DNA of 7,256 nucleotides from Verrucomicrobiia bacterium (GTDB taxonomy: Bacteria; Verrucomicrobiota; Verrucomicrobiia; CAIQCK01). Positions 1 through 6,538 of this stretch are shown here, piece by piece. The notes under the pieces are model-generated. The model was not told the DNA's origin and made no database searches. It saw nothing but the letters and a program-made list of their open reading frames with translations. The first letter of the stretch is position 1; every line of letters starts with the position of its first letter. The translations under genes were made by a program, and so were the position numbers. The stretch is from assembly GCA_026417675.1 (NCBI GenBank), contig JAOACV010000116.1, positions 1 to 7,256 on the forward strand, read 5' to 3'.

Positions 1-79
1 TCACAGGCCGTGGCATCCGCACGACCCTCGCGCGGAGGAGCAGCAACGGCGCGCGGCGCGGGTCAGGTTTTGGAAATGG

Positions 80-1021
80 GTGCGGGTGTCAGCCGTCGTG
101 CTGGCGGTCGTGCTGGTCTTGGGCGGCGTCGGGCTGGCCTACTATGACGCGGGAGACTGGACGCCGTTGTTCCGCGAGGCCAAGGGCGAGTTGACCTCCG
201 CGCTGGTCTCCAACGAGGTTTTCAAGGAGAGCGACGGCTGCGCTTTCTATGATGTGGACCTCAGCAACAAGTCCGGCCACAACGCGCACTGCCGCCTGAG
301 CATCCCGCTTGCGTCGTCCAGCTTCGGCAAAATACCCGCGGTGGTGGTGGTCACAGACCCGGCGACCGGCAGCAAGATGGTGGATCTATTGCCGGCACAG
401 CGGAAGGTCGTGTTGATCGCGCCCGATTATCCCTCCAAGGCCAGCCTGAACTTCTCCGGCCCGGGCGCGTTGTTCTCGGCGTTAAGCCTGCGCCGGGCCG
501 CGATGCGGATGGTTTCCGACGTGTTGCTCACCGGCGACTTTCTGTTGACGCAGAAGATTGTGCGCAGGGACCGCGTCGTGCTCATCGGTGTCAATCTCGG
601 CGCGGTGGTCTGCGCGGCGGCGGCGGCGGCGGACGACAAGGACCGGTTCAGCGAGGTCGTGCTGGTGCACGGCGGGGCAGACATCTCCAAGATCATCGCC
701 GCCAACGCCGAGCGATGGAAGCTGCCTTTTGGTCCGGCGGTCGCGGCCAGCATCGGCGGTTGGTTGTTCAAACCGCTTGAACCGATGCGTTACGCGGCCC
801 GCATCGCGCCCCGGTCGCTGACGATGTATAACGCCAAGAGCGGCTCGTGGATGCCGATGGAGCAGGCTCAGCAGTTGTTCGATGCCGCCGCCCAACCGAA
901 GAAACAGGTGTGGCTGGAGGGCGCGGACGCGGACACGAGCGACCAGGAGGCGCTGGTGCGGTTGACCGCACGCGTGTTCGGCGAGATCGCCGGCCCGGGC
1001 GCCCAGACGTTGGGGCGGTGA
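80..1021 (+). CDS. Membrane-anchored or secreted alpha/beta-hydrolase-like protein, probably catalytically dead
   Basis: The protein has 313 residues from GTG at 80. It begins with a positively charged tip and a hydrophobic segment (about residues 4-21), so it is probably a signal anchor or signal peptide with the rest outside the cytoplasm. The body resembles an alpha/beta hydrolase: strand VVLIG followed by a nucleophile-elbow-like turn G170-V-N172-L-G174, then VVLVHGG. In active enzymes the elbow is GxSxG; here Asn replaces Ser. The usual late Asp (around NAKSGSW) and terminal His (around LEGADAD) are also not recognisable, so hydrolysis is doubtful. The start is uncertain: the frame stays open back to base 2, with no stop, and encodes an Arg-rich stretch ending in FWKW before the membrane segment, so the gene may begin left of the window. 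No ribosome-binding site fits GTG 80. It ends 10 bases from a convergent gene. Family placement is by fold-like motifs only. Confidence 0.65.
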   Translation: MRVSAVVLAVVLVLGGVGLAYYDAGDWTPLFREAKGELTSALVSNEVFKESDGCAFYDVDLSNKSGHNAHCRLSIPLASSSFGKIPAVVVVTDPATGSKMVDLLPAQRKVVLIAPDYPSKASLNFSGPGALFSALSLRRAAMRMVSDVLLTGDFLLTQKIVRRDRVVLIGVNLGAVVCAAAAAADDKDRFSEVVLVHGGADISKIIAANAERWKLPFGPAVAASIGGWLFKPLEPMRYAARIAPRSLTMYNAKSGSWMPMEQAQQLFDAAAQPKKQVWLEGADADTSDQEALVRLTARVFGEIAGPGAQTLGR

Positions 1022-1049
1022 GCCGGCCGGGTTAATGCGGCAGGCCGGC
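1022..1049. terminator. GC-rich inverted repeat in a convergent gap, possible terminator
   Basis: A 7-bp perfect inverted repeat (gccggcc at 1022-1028, ggccggc at 1043-1049) with a 14-nt loop spans the 10-base gap between the convergent hydrolase-like and zinc-ribbon genes and includes the stop codon of the latter. No T-run follows on either strand, so intrinsic termination is unproven. In such GC-rich DNA a short stem of this kind can also arise by chance. Confidence 0.2.
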
Positions 1050-1346
1050 GCCGCACTTGGGACACTTGTCCAGCGGATGCTTCAGGTCGAGCGCGTAGGG
1101 GGCGTTGCAGGCCGGACAACGGGTCAGGATGAACGCGGAGGATTCGCCGCACTTGGGGCACTTGACGGGGAACTTCTTGAAGCCCACCGGCAGTTTCGTG
1201 GTGAACTCGTTGCCGCATTCGGCGCGACTGCATTTCAGCGCGTAGTCCACGCCCGCGGGCATGATCATTTCCTTGCCGGAACGCCAGAGCCAAATGCCCA
1301 CGGCGAGGACGAAAAGGACCACAATCGCGATGACTTTGTTGTTCAT
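1032..1346 (-). CDS. Small membrane-anchored double zinc-ribbon protein
   Basis: The protein has 104 residues. It starts with a single transmembrane segment (about residues 4-21, ending WLWR), followed by a cytoplasmic or external domain rich in cysteine pairs: C39/C44, C63/C66, C77/C80 and C95/C98. The last three are CPxC knuckles. The spacing suggests two consecutive zinc ribbons (39/44 with 63/66, and 77/80 with 95/98), so it should bind two zinc ions; this is inferred from pattern, not from a recognised family. No catalytic motif is visible. Zinc ribbons of this kind usually mediate protein or nucleic-acid contacts. ATG lies 12 bases after the stop of the upstream pseudopilin gene on the same strand, so the two are probably co-transcribed. 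There is no clear Shine-Dalgarno sequence. The exact function is unknown. Confidence 0.8.
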   Translation of the reverse strand: MNNKVIAIVVLFVLAVGIWLWRSGKEMIMPAGVDYALKCSRAECGNEFTTKLPVGFKKFPVKCPKCGESSAFILTRCPACNAPYALDLKHPLDKCPKCGAGLPH

Positions 1347-1358
1347 GGCTGGCGTTGG

Positions 1359-2153
1359 CTATCGCTGGAGGGCGGTTTCGCGGAAGTAAAGTTCATAGGC
1401 CTCGTCCGCGCGGGCCGGCGTCAGCATCTCCACGTGCCCGTCCGCGAAACACACGTTGCACCGGCCCTTGGCCGCATCGCCTGGATTGGACCCGTGATAC
1501 GTGCCGAAGCGGTCCGCCGCGGCGCGCATCAGCATCCCGTCGTTGATATAAACGCGGCCGTCGGTGGGCGGATAGCCGGGCGGATTCTCCTCGGAAAGCA
1601 TGGGCACCAGCGAGGCGTTGTTGACGCCGCCGAACATCTCGATGCGTTTTCGGACGATGCCCTGGTAGCTCATCTGCGTGTAGCGCATCGGCAGCCCGCT
1701 GAGCATGTCTATCATCGAGTAAGACCGCTTGTAGTCCGTTTCGGGAAAGGACGGGCAGCGATACACGCGAATGTCGTTGACGTAGCGGTAAAGACACCCT
1801 TCGGTGATGCTCAACACCCCGTTGGTCTCCGTCTGGTCGTAGCCCTCGACCCACGAGAAAGTCCTGCTGCCCAATGATCCACGCTGCCCGCCTTCGTTGA
1901 CCGGAAACCGGTCGCCGTAATCCTGCGCGTAGGTCCTCTTGGCCACCCAAAGCTGCTTCAGGTTGTTCTTGCAGACCGGCTCGCGGCCGCGTTCCTTCAA
2001 CTGCGGGATGCTGGGGAAAAGCAGCGCCACCAGAACGGCGATGATCCCCATCACCACCAGCAACTCCACCAGCGTGAACCCACGCCGCCGGACGCGCCCC
2101 GGCCCGCTGCTCGCAAGCCGTGACACCAATGTTCTGAACATGCCGCAGTCCAT
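1359..2153 (-). CDS. Type II secretion/type IV pilin-like (pseudopilin) protein with GFTLVELL prepilin signal
   Basis: The protein has 264 residues. It carries a 25-residue Arg-rich leader ending in RRRG, then the class III signal [20 protein letters not shown], so cleavage by prepilin peptidase would be between G25 and F26, with the conserved Glu at mature position 5 (E30). The hydrophobic helix spans about residues 26-47. It is followed by the pattern typical of Verrucomicrobia/Planctomycetes pseudopilins: CKNNLKQL, a [10 protein letters not shown] segment, and a C-terminal motif with a His followed at some distance by CFADGHVE (residues about 236-248). Such proteins are thought to be exported and assembled or displayed through type II secretion-like machinery, but in these phyla they occur in many copies and most have no known substrate. 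An alternative start is M5 (2141). It is the first gene of a minus-strand pair with the zinc-ribbon protein and is divergent from the rtcA-like gene. Confidence 0.9.
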   Translation of the reverse strand: MDCGMFRTLVSRLASSGPGRVRRRGFTLVELLVVMGIIAVLVALLFPSIPQLKERGREPVCKNNLKQLWVAKRTYAQDYGDRFPVNEGGQRGSLGSRTFSWVEGYDQTETNGVLSITEGCLYRYVNDIRVYRCPSFPETDYKRSYSMIDMLSGLPMRYTQMSYQGIVRKRIEMFGGVNNASLVPMLSEENPPGYPPTDGRVYINDGMLMRAAADRFGTYHGSNPGDAAKGRCNVCFADGHVEMLTPARADEAYELYFRETALQR

Positions 2154-2216
2154 AGATTGTTTTTTGCTCGCGCTAGCCTACCCCGCGGCGCACAGCGCGT
2201 CAACGCCCGCCAGCGG

Positions 2217-2288
2217 GGTGGATCGCGTTCTCCGAACGCGATGCTTCGGTCTTGAACGCGTCATCGCGTTCGGAGAACGCCGTTCACC
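2217..2288. repeat. 72-bp palindromic repeat, copy A (divergent intergenic)
   Basis: The arms 2217-2243 and 2262-2288 are complementary at 24 of 27 positions around an 18-nt loop. The left arm is itself a hairpin: atcgcgttc (2222-2230), tcc loop, gaacgcgat (2234-2242), a perfect 9-bp stem. The same design and the same 72-base length recur at 2872-2943 and 6422-6493. It fills much of the 195-base gap between the divergent pseudopilin and rtcA-like genes. No target-site duplication is visible. It resembles REP/BIME- or MITE-like dispersed palindromes. The remainder of the gap shows no other clear feature. Confidence 0.85.
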
Positions 2289-2348
2289 TGAATCCGACAA
2301 AACAATCTTGCGCCGGGCTTGCCGCGCCGAATAATCGCCGCCAGTCCC

Positions 2349-3494
2349 ATGATTGAAATCAATGGCGCCATCGGCGGCGGTTCCGTGCTGCGGCTGGCCA
2401 GCGGCCTGGCCATCGCGACCAACCAAGCGATCCGCGTCGTCAACATCCGCCAGCAACGGCGCAAGCCCGGCCTCCAAGCGCAGCACCGAGCCGGTCTGCG
2501 CGCCGCCGCCGCTTACTGTGACGGGCGGCTCGCCGGCGACGAGATCGGCTCGATACAGATCGAATTCGAGCCGGGCGCCTCGCGCCGCGAACGGCTCGAC
2601 ATCCAGATCGAGACCGCCGGCGCCGTGGGTCTCGCCCTCCAACCCCTGTTGATCGCCACGTTGACCGCGCCGCACCCGCTCACGCTCGCCATCCAAGGCG
2701 GCGCAACCTTCGGCCTATGGGCGCCGCCGTCGCCCTATGTGGACCGCGTGCTCGCGCCGATGCTGGAACGGTTTGGCCGGCGTCTCTCGCTCCGCGTGGA
2801 CCGCCACGGTTTCTATCCGCAAGGCGGCGCGCGCACGAGTGTCAAGCTCGCCGCTGACGATGCGGCGCCAAGGTGGATCGCGTTCTCTGAACGCGATTCC
2901 GCTGCCGCGCAACAACCCTCGTGCCCGGAGGCCGCGATCCACCAAACGTTTACAGGCCAGCAAGCGGCTTTGACGCCATCTTCTCCCGCGGGCGGACGCG
3001 GCGGCGTGGTCATCGAAGAGCGCGGCCGGCTGCTCCGCGTCAAGGGCGTCTCCATCGCCGCAAACCATCTGGAGAAAGCGCGCGTCGCCTTGCGCCAAGC
3101 CCAGGCCGCAACCGACAAATTGCTGGCCGAACTGCGCGGCGTCCGCGTGGACATACGCCCCGACTACGCCGACACGCGCAGCCCCGGCTCCGGCATCGTT
3201 CTTTGGGCCGAGTTCGAGCACACCGTCCTCGGCGCGTCCGCGCTCGGCGCGCTTGGCAAACGCAGCGAAGCCGTCGGCGAGGAGGCCGCCGACGCGCTGC
3301 TGGAAGAAATCCGCGCCGACGGCACTGTGGACCGCCACATGGCCGACCAACTCATCCCGGTCGTCGCCCTGCTCGGTGGCAAGTTCCGCGCCCCGGCAAT
3401 GACCGAGCACGTCGAAGTCAACCTCGCCGTTGTCCGCCAAATCCTCGGCGAACGGCTGCGCGTGGACGATCGGTGGATTTCCCGCATTACGTGA
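2349..3494 (+). CDS. rtcA: RNA 3'-terminal phosphate cyclase (RtcA) homologue with in-frame repeat insertion
   Basis: The protein has 381 residues from ATG 2349. RtcA enzymes use ATP to convert an RNA 3'-phosphate to a 2',3'-cyclic phosphate through a covalent enzyme-AMP. Recognisable landmarks are the N-terminal GGGSVLR (residues 9-15), KPGLQAQH (39-46), HGFYPQGG (153-160), [11 protein letters not shown], and [12 protein letters not shown]. The last holds H354, which aligns with the AMP-accepting His near the C terminus of E. coli RtcA. The start at 2349 is chosen because [11 protein letters not shown] aligns with the family N terminus; the upstream TTG at 2319 adds unrelated residues. Two features are odd. 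First, the family loop GxxGEGGGQ is shortened here to GAIGGGS, losing Glu and Gln. Second, the protein is about 40 residues longer than usual (about 340), with the excess lying at about residues 173-217, where a 72-bp palindrome is translated. The stop overlaps the next gene's ATG. Activity is uncertain; family membership is secure. Confidence 0.88.
   Translation: MIEINGAIGGGSVLRLASGLAIATNQAIRVVNIRQQRRKPGLQAQHRAGLRAAAAYCDGRLAGDEIGSIQIEFEPGASRRERLDIQIETAGAVGLALQPLLIATLTAPHPLTLAIQGGATFGLWAPPSPYVDRVLAPMLERFGRRLSLRVDRHGFYPQGGARTSVKLAADDAAPRWIAFSERDSAAAQQPSCPEAAIHQTFTGQQAALTPSSPAGGRGGVVIEERGRLLRVKGVSIAANHLEKARVALRQAQAATDKLLAELRGVRVDIRPDYADTRSPGSGIVLWAEFEHTVLGASALGALGKRSEAVGEEAADALLEEIRADGTVDRHMADQLIPVVALLGGKFRAPAMTEHVEVNLAVVRQILGERLRVDDRWISRIT
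2872..2943. repeat. 72-bp palindromic repeat, copy B (translated inside rtcA)
   Basis: This is the same element as copies A and C, lying within the rtcA-like reading frame. The outer 11 bases are perfect inverted repeats (ggtggatcgcg at 2872-2882, cgcgatccacc at 2933-2943). The left half keeps the 9-bp mini-hairpin atcgcgttc/tct/gaacgcgat, while the right half has decayed (19 of 24 bases match the family consensus). It adds exactly 24 codons (around residues 175-199, beginning RWIAFSERD) without a stop. Its position corresponds to a spot between the HGFYP strand region and the insert domain of RtcA, where homologues have no such sequence. Confidence 0.82.
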
Positions 3495-4498
3495 TGCGCA
3501 ATACGTGCCCGCCAGCGATGACCTCGCAATCACATTTGGCCGCCTACTACCGCCAACTGGCCACGCTGCTGGCCTCCGGCGTGGCGATGCTGCGCGCTTT
3601 GGAGACGCTCGAACGCTCCGCGCCGGGCCGCCGTCTGCGCGCCGTCAGCGCCGCCTTGGGCGAACGGATTCGCGCCGGAGGCGATCTCTCCGACGGTTTG
3701 GCGGCGCACGCGACGGTGTTTCCGGCGTTGCATCGCGAACTGATTCGCGTCGGCGAGAGGAGCGGCACCGTGGACCGTCAACTGAACCATCTCGCGGCGC
3801 ATTTGGAACAACTGGCCGCCGTCCGCCGGGAAATCCGGGGCCAACTCGCCTATCCGCTCTTGACGTTGCATCTGGCCATCATCCTCGTGCCATTGCCGCC
3901 CCTGTTGCTGGCGCAAGGCGTCGGCGGTTATCTGCGCGTGGTGATCGGCGCGCTCGCGGCCTTCTACGCGGGCGCGGCGTCGGTTTGGTTTTTGGCCCGG
4001 CAACTCGCCCGCAGCCGCCCGGTGTCGGTCGCGGCGGACCGCTTCGTTCTCGCGCTGCCGGCCATCGGCAAGATTCACCGCGACCTCGCGCTGACGCGAT
4101 TTTTCGCCGCGTTGCGCGCGTTGCTGGACGCGGGTGTGGTCATCCTCGAAGCCCTGCCCCGCGCGGGCGCGGCGTGCGGCAGCGCGGCGCTGGCGAAAGC
4201 GTCGCGCGACGCCGCGCCGCGACTGCAACGCGGCGAATCGCTGGCAACAGTGTGGGCCAACGTGCTGCCGCCGACCGCCGCCAGCATGATCGCCACGGGC
4301 CAGGAAAGCGGAAAGCTCGACGACATGCTGGCGCATCTCGAACAATACTTCCTCGACGAGAGCCGCCGTCGCTTTCGCGCGCTGGCCAACTGGCTGCCCA
4401 AACTGATCTACGCCGCCGTGGTCCTCTGGGTCGGCTGGATGATTCTACAGGCTGGTTTCGGTTATCTGGGGATTCTGCGGCAGGGATTGGGAGGTTGA
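3494..4498 (+). CDS. Type II secretion system F / PilC-like inner-membrane protein
   Basis: The protein has 334 residues and contains two T2SF repeats, at about residues 15-135 and 198-325. Each has the family pattern: [11 protein letters not shown] and [13 protein letters not shown] at the start, GERSG and [11 protein letters not shown] in the middle, and membrane helices after ([20 protein letters not shown], a helix near [20 protein letters not shown], and [15 protein letters not shown] near the end). Such proteins are the polytopic inner-membrane platform of type II secretion and type IV pilus machines and normally work with a GspE/PilB ATPase. Here no ATPase lies beside it; it follows the rtcA-like gene with a 1-base TGATG stop/start overlap, suggesting translational coupling. 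An alternative start is ATG 3518. It is shorter than typical GspF (about 400 residues) because the N-terminal cytoplasmic extension is missing. It could serve the pseudopilin encoded at 1359-2153, but this is inference. Confidence 0.88.
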   Translation: MRNTCPPAMTSQSHLAAYYRQLATLLASGVAMLRALETLERSAPGRRLRAVSAALGERIRAGGDLSDGLAAHATVFPALHRELIRVGERSGTVDRQLNHLAAHLEQLAAVRREIRGQLAYPLLTLHLAIILVPLPPLLLAQGVGGYLRVVIGALAAFYAGAASVWFLARQLARSRPVSVAADRFVLALPAIGKIHRDLALTRFFAALRALLDAGVVILEALPRAGAACGSAALAKASRDAAPRLQRGESLATVWANVLPPTAASMIATGQESGKLDDMLAHLEQYFLDESRRRFRALANWLPKLIYAAVVLWVGWMILQAGFGYLGILRQGLGG

Positions 4499-4534
4499 GA
4501 CAAGGCTGGCAGGCGACGACGCGAGGGAACACCG

Positions 4535-4555
4535 CGACCGGCGACGGTCGTTTCC
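4535..4555 (+). terminator. Hairpin with GCGA tetraloop after the pilC/gspF-like gene, weak terminator candidate
   Basis: A perfect 6-bp stem cgaccg/cggtcg (4535-4540, 4545-4550) closes a GCGA loop of the GNRA type and is followed by tttcc. It lies 37 bases after the gspF-like stop in the 76-base gap before the convergent PLPBP gene. A second pairing, ggcagg (4508-4513) with cctgcc (4554-4559), could enclose it. The T-run is only three bases, so factor-independent termination would be weak. Confidence 0.35.
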
Positions 4556-4574
4556 TGCCCGTTGCCGCCTCGAT

Positions 4575-5252
4575 TCAACCTTGGAAAATGGCCGTGCCGA
4601 TGCGCACGATGGTCGCGCCTTCCTCGATGGCGACCTCGAAATCGTTGGTCATGCCCATGGAAAGCTGCGGCAGCGGGATGCCGTGCTGCTGCTGGAGACG
4701 GTCGCGCAGCTCGCGCAGCGCGCGAAACACCGGTCGCGTGTCCCGCGGGTCCTCGAAGAACGGCGCCATCGTCATCAGGCCGTGCACTTCCAGACGCGGC
4801 AGGCGGTTGATCTCCGGCAGCGCCGCCATGGCCTCGTCGGGCTTGAAGCCGAACTTGCTGTGCTCGCCCGATACATTGCACTCGAGGAGGATCGGCAGCG
4901 TCTTGGCGGCGCGGTCGGCCCATTTGTTCAACTCGGCCGCCAGACGCGCGCTGTCCACCGATTGCACCATCTCGAACAACTCCACCGCGTCACGCGCCTT
5001 GTTGGTTTGCAGGTGGCCGATGAAGTGCCAGTGGAGCGACCCCGGCAACTGCGGGATCTTCGCCTTCGCCTCCTGGATGCGGTTCTCGCCGAACGTGGTC
5101 AGCCCCGCCTCCATCGCCTCGCGCACCACCTCCGGCGGATGCGTCTTGCTGACCGCGACCAGCAGGACATCGTCGCCTCGGCGACCCGCCCGCTCCGCGG
5201 CAGCCTGGATGCGCGCGCGCACGCCGGCAAGATTCTCGGCAATGGTGGACAT
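4575..5252 (-). CDS. yggS: Pyridoxal phosphate homeostasis protein (YggS/PLPBP family)
   Basis: The protein has 225 residues, the normal family length. It is a cytoplasmic single-domain TIM-barrel protein that binds pyridoxal 5'-phosphate without known enzymatic activity and buffers PLP and amino-acid/keto-acid balance. Diagnostic motifs are AVSKTHP with the PLP-linking K36 (the same residue number as E. coli YggS), [10 protein letters not shown] (53-62), [10 protein letters not shown] (76-85), and the phosphate-binding end [11 protein letters not shown] (199-209) with RIGTAIFQG (217-225). A small departure from the usual MGMSxD is Thr-Asn in place of Ser-x. In many bacteria the gene neighbours proC or division genes; here it stands alone, divergent from the URO-D-like gene and convergent with gspF. 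It has its own likely promoter with a TATAAT box nine bases before the ATG. Confidence 0.95.
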   Translation of the reverse strand: MSTIAENLAGVRARIQAAAERAGRRGDDVLLVAVSKTHPPEVVREAMEAGLTTFGENRIQEAKAKIPQLPGSLHWHFIGHLQTNKARDAVELFEMVQSVDSARLAAELNKWADRAAKTLPILLECNVSGEHSKFGFKPDEAMAALPEINRLPRLEVHGLMTMAPFFEDPRDTRPVFRALRELRDRLQQQHGIPLPQLSMGMTNDFEVAIEEGATIVRIGTAIFQG

Positions 5253-5261
5253 CGGCCGCGG

Positions 5262-5289
5262 ATTATATTTCGTGCCGCACCAGCCTCAA
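5262..5289 (-). promoter_or_regulatory. Sigma-70-like promoter for the PLPBP gene, possibly giving a leaderless mRNA
   Basis: Reading on the minus strand, a perfect TATAAT (5267-5262) is preceded, with a 16-base spacer, by ttgagg (5289-5284; 4 of 6 to TTGACA). The -10 box ends nine bases before the ATG at 5252, so the transcript would begin at or within a few bases of the start codon and have no room for a Shine-Dalgarno site. Confidence 0.45.
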
Positions 5290-5385
5290 AGGAGAAATTG
5301 TTGGACGGGCTTGGATTCGAGCGCGCCGCGTTTTCGGTTTGCCTCCCTCCGCTGCAGGGCCTATATGGCAGTGCTCATGGGAAAG

Positions 5386-6357
5386 ATGAGACTGCCGTTT
5401 ACGCCCGCGGTTTACGAACATGCGGCGCGCATGATCAACCGGACGCCGTGGGAAACCTCGCGCGATCCGGAGTTGCTTTACGCGGGGCATCGCGCGGCCC
5501 ACCTCGAATACCGGCACAGCCCGATCGTGGTCGGTATAGACATCTACAACCTCGAAGCGGAAGCTTACGGGGCGAGGATTGACAAGCCGGTCGGCACCGG
5601 CATCCCGGCGATCCACGACCCGCTGTTCAAATCGCTCGACGACGCGCTGGGGATCGCGCCCTACGATCCGAAGCGCGACGGCCGCATCGCGATGGTCATC
5701 GAAGTCGGCCAGCGGCTGAAGGCGGAGTTTCCGCAGACCGACGTGCGCATTCCGGTGGCGGGGCCGTTCTCCATCGCGTTCAACCTGCGCGGCATCACCA
5801 GCCTGTGCGAAGATGCCGCGCTGGAGCCGGAGAAGGTCGCGCAGTGGTTGATGCGGCTGGCGGAAAATCAAGGCGTGTTTGTCAAGGCGGTCGTCGAGGC
5901 GGGGCTGGACATTGCGTTCTTCGAGTCCGCCGCCGCGCCGCCGTTGCTGTCGCCGGCGCAGTTCCGCGAGGTCGAACTGCCCGCGCTCAAGCGCGTGATC
6001 GCCGTGGCCGAGTCCTTCGTGCGCCATCCCGTGCCGTGCATCATGGGCGGCGACACGTTCAAGATTTATGACGAACTGATGTCCACCGGCACCAACTTCG
6101 TGGTCTGCAACGTTGAGACCGACCAGAAGGCGTTCGTCGCGCGGGCCAGGGTGGAGCATCCGCACGTGCGCATCCGCGTCAACATGGACGCGAGCGTCGT
6201 GGCGTGCGACGAGCCTGAGCGCATCTATCGCGAGATTGACCGCATCCTCGCCCTTACCGCCGGTCATCCAAACTGCCTGATGGGCACCGGCTGCCTGCCT
6301 TACGAAGCCCCGCCGCGCAACGTGCATTTGATACGGGAGTATTTGAGCAGGGATTGA
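5386..6357 (+). CDS. Uroporphyrinogen decarboxylase (URO-D) superfamily protein, divergent
   Basis: The protein has 323 residues from ATG 5386. It looks like a TIM-barrel URO-D family protein: [14 protein letters not shown] near the N terminus, [47 protein letters not shown], and the terminal [15 protein letters not shown], which matches the GTGC-P-TPPENV ending of MtaA/CmuA-type methyltransferase relatives. True HemE is less likely because its N-terminal RQAGRYLPE motif is absent. The HxC zinc pair of corrinoid methyltransferases is not clear (IMGGDT sits where HICGNT is expected), although the late Cys in TGC is kept, so the substrate is unknown. The start is uncertain: ATGs at 5365, 5377 and 5386 are in frame and none has a convincing ribosome-binding site. 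I chose 5386 because [15 protein letters not shown] looks like a natural N terminus. It is convergent with the GGQ-protein gene. Confidence 0.82.
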   Translation: MRLPFTPAVYEHAARMINRTPWETSRDPELLYAGHRAAHLEYRHSPIVVGIDIYNLEAEAYGARIDKPVGTGIPAIHDPLFKSLDDALGIAPYDPKRDGRIAMVIEVGQRLKAEFPQTDVRIPVAGPFSIAFNLRGITSLCEDAALEPEKVAQWLMRLAENQGVFVKAVVEAGLDIAFFESAAAPPLLSPAQFREVELPALKRVIAVAESFVRHPVPCIMGGDTFKIYDELMSTGTNFVVCNVETDQKAFVARARVEHPHVRIRVNMDASVVACDEPERIYREIDRILALTAGHPNCLMGTGCLPYEAPPRNVHLIREYLSRD

Positions 6358-6421
6358 CGCCACCTGGCTGCGGGCAAGTCGCCGTCACGGATATTCCCCA
6401 TCCCGGCAGGCCGCAGACCAA

Positions 6422-6493
6422 GGTGGGACGCGTTCTCCGAACGCGTTCGCCGTTTCGCCGCCACCGAATCGCGCTCGGAGAACGCGATCCACC
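6422..6493. repeat. 72-bp palindromic repeat, copy C (convergent intergenic)
   Basis: This is the third copy of the palindrome, in the 181-base gap between the convergent URO-D-like and GGQ-protein genes. The first 24 bases match the reverse complement of the last 24 at 21 positions. Each half folds on itself: acgcgttc/tcc/gaacgcgt (6428-6446, perfect) and atcgcgctc/gga/gaacgcgat (6468-6488, one mismatch). Compared with copy A, the left mini-hairpin changes at both sides of a pair (t..a to a..t), a compensatory change. As a strong hairpin between two gene ends it could help terminate or protect both transcripts. Apart from it the gap shows no gene. Confidence 0.85.
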
Positions 6494-6538
6494 CGTCTGT
6501 CGCATCGTCGCAGAAACGCCCGAACGCGGTGGGACAGA

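Noticed and set aside
5288..5303. Strong AAAGGAG site followed by TTG codons as the start of the URO-D-like gene
   Set aside because: The TTG codons at 5298 and 5301 are in another frame; the in-frame TTG at 5311 is 16 bases away, too far for this site.
3430..5364. Upstream extension of the URO-D-like frame to give a 975-residue fusion
   Set aside because: The extension runs through the gspF-like gene in another frame and antisense to the PLPBP gene, and reads as low-information Arg/Ala-rich sequence; the true start is near 5365-5386.
4581..5582. Long plus-strand open frame of 333 codons overlapping the PLPBP gene
   Set aside because: It is antisense to a clearly conserved PLPBP gene and encodes no recognisable motif; long antisense frames are expected at this GC content.
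5263..6363. 366-codon minus-strand open frame over the URO-D-like gene
   Set aside because: The plus strand has clear URO-D family motifs over the same span; the antisense product is Arg/His-rich without family features.
2217..6493. The three repeats as a CRISPR array
   Set aside because: They are palindromes separated by hundreds to thousands of bases containing genes, not short regular spacers.
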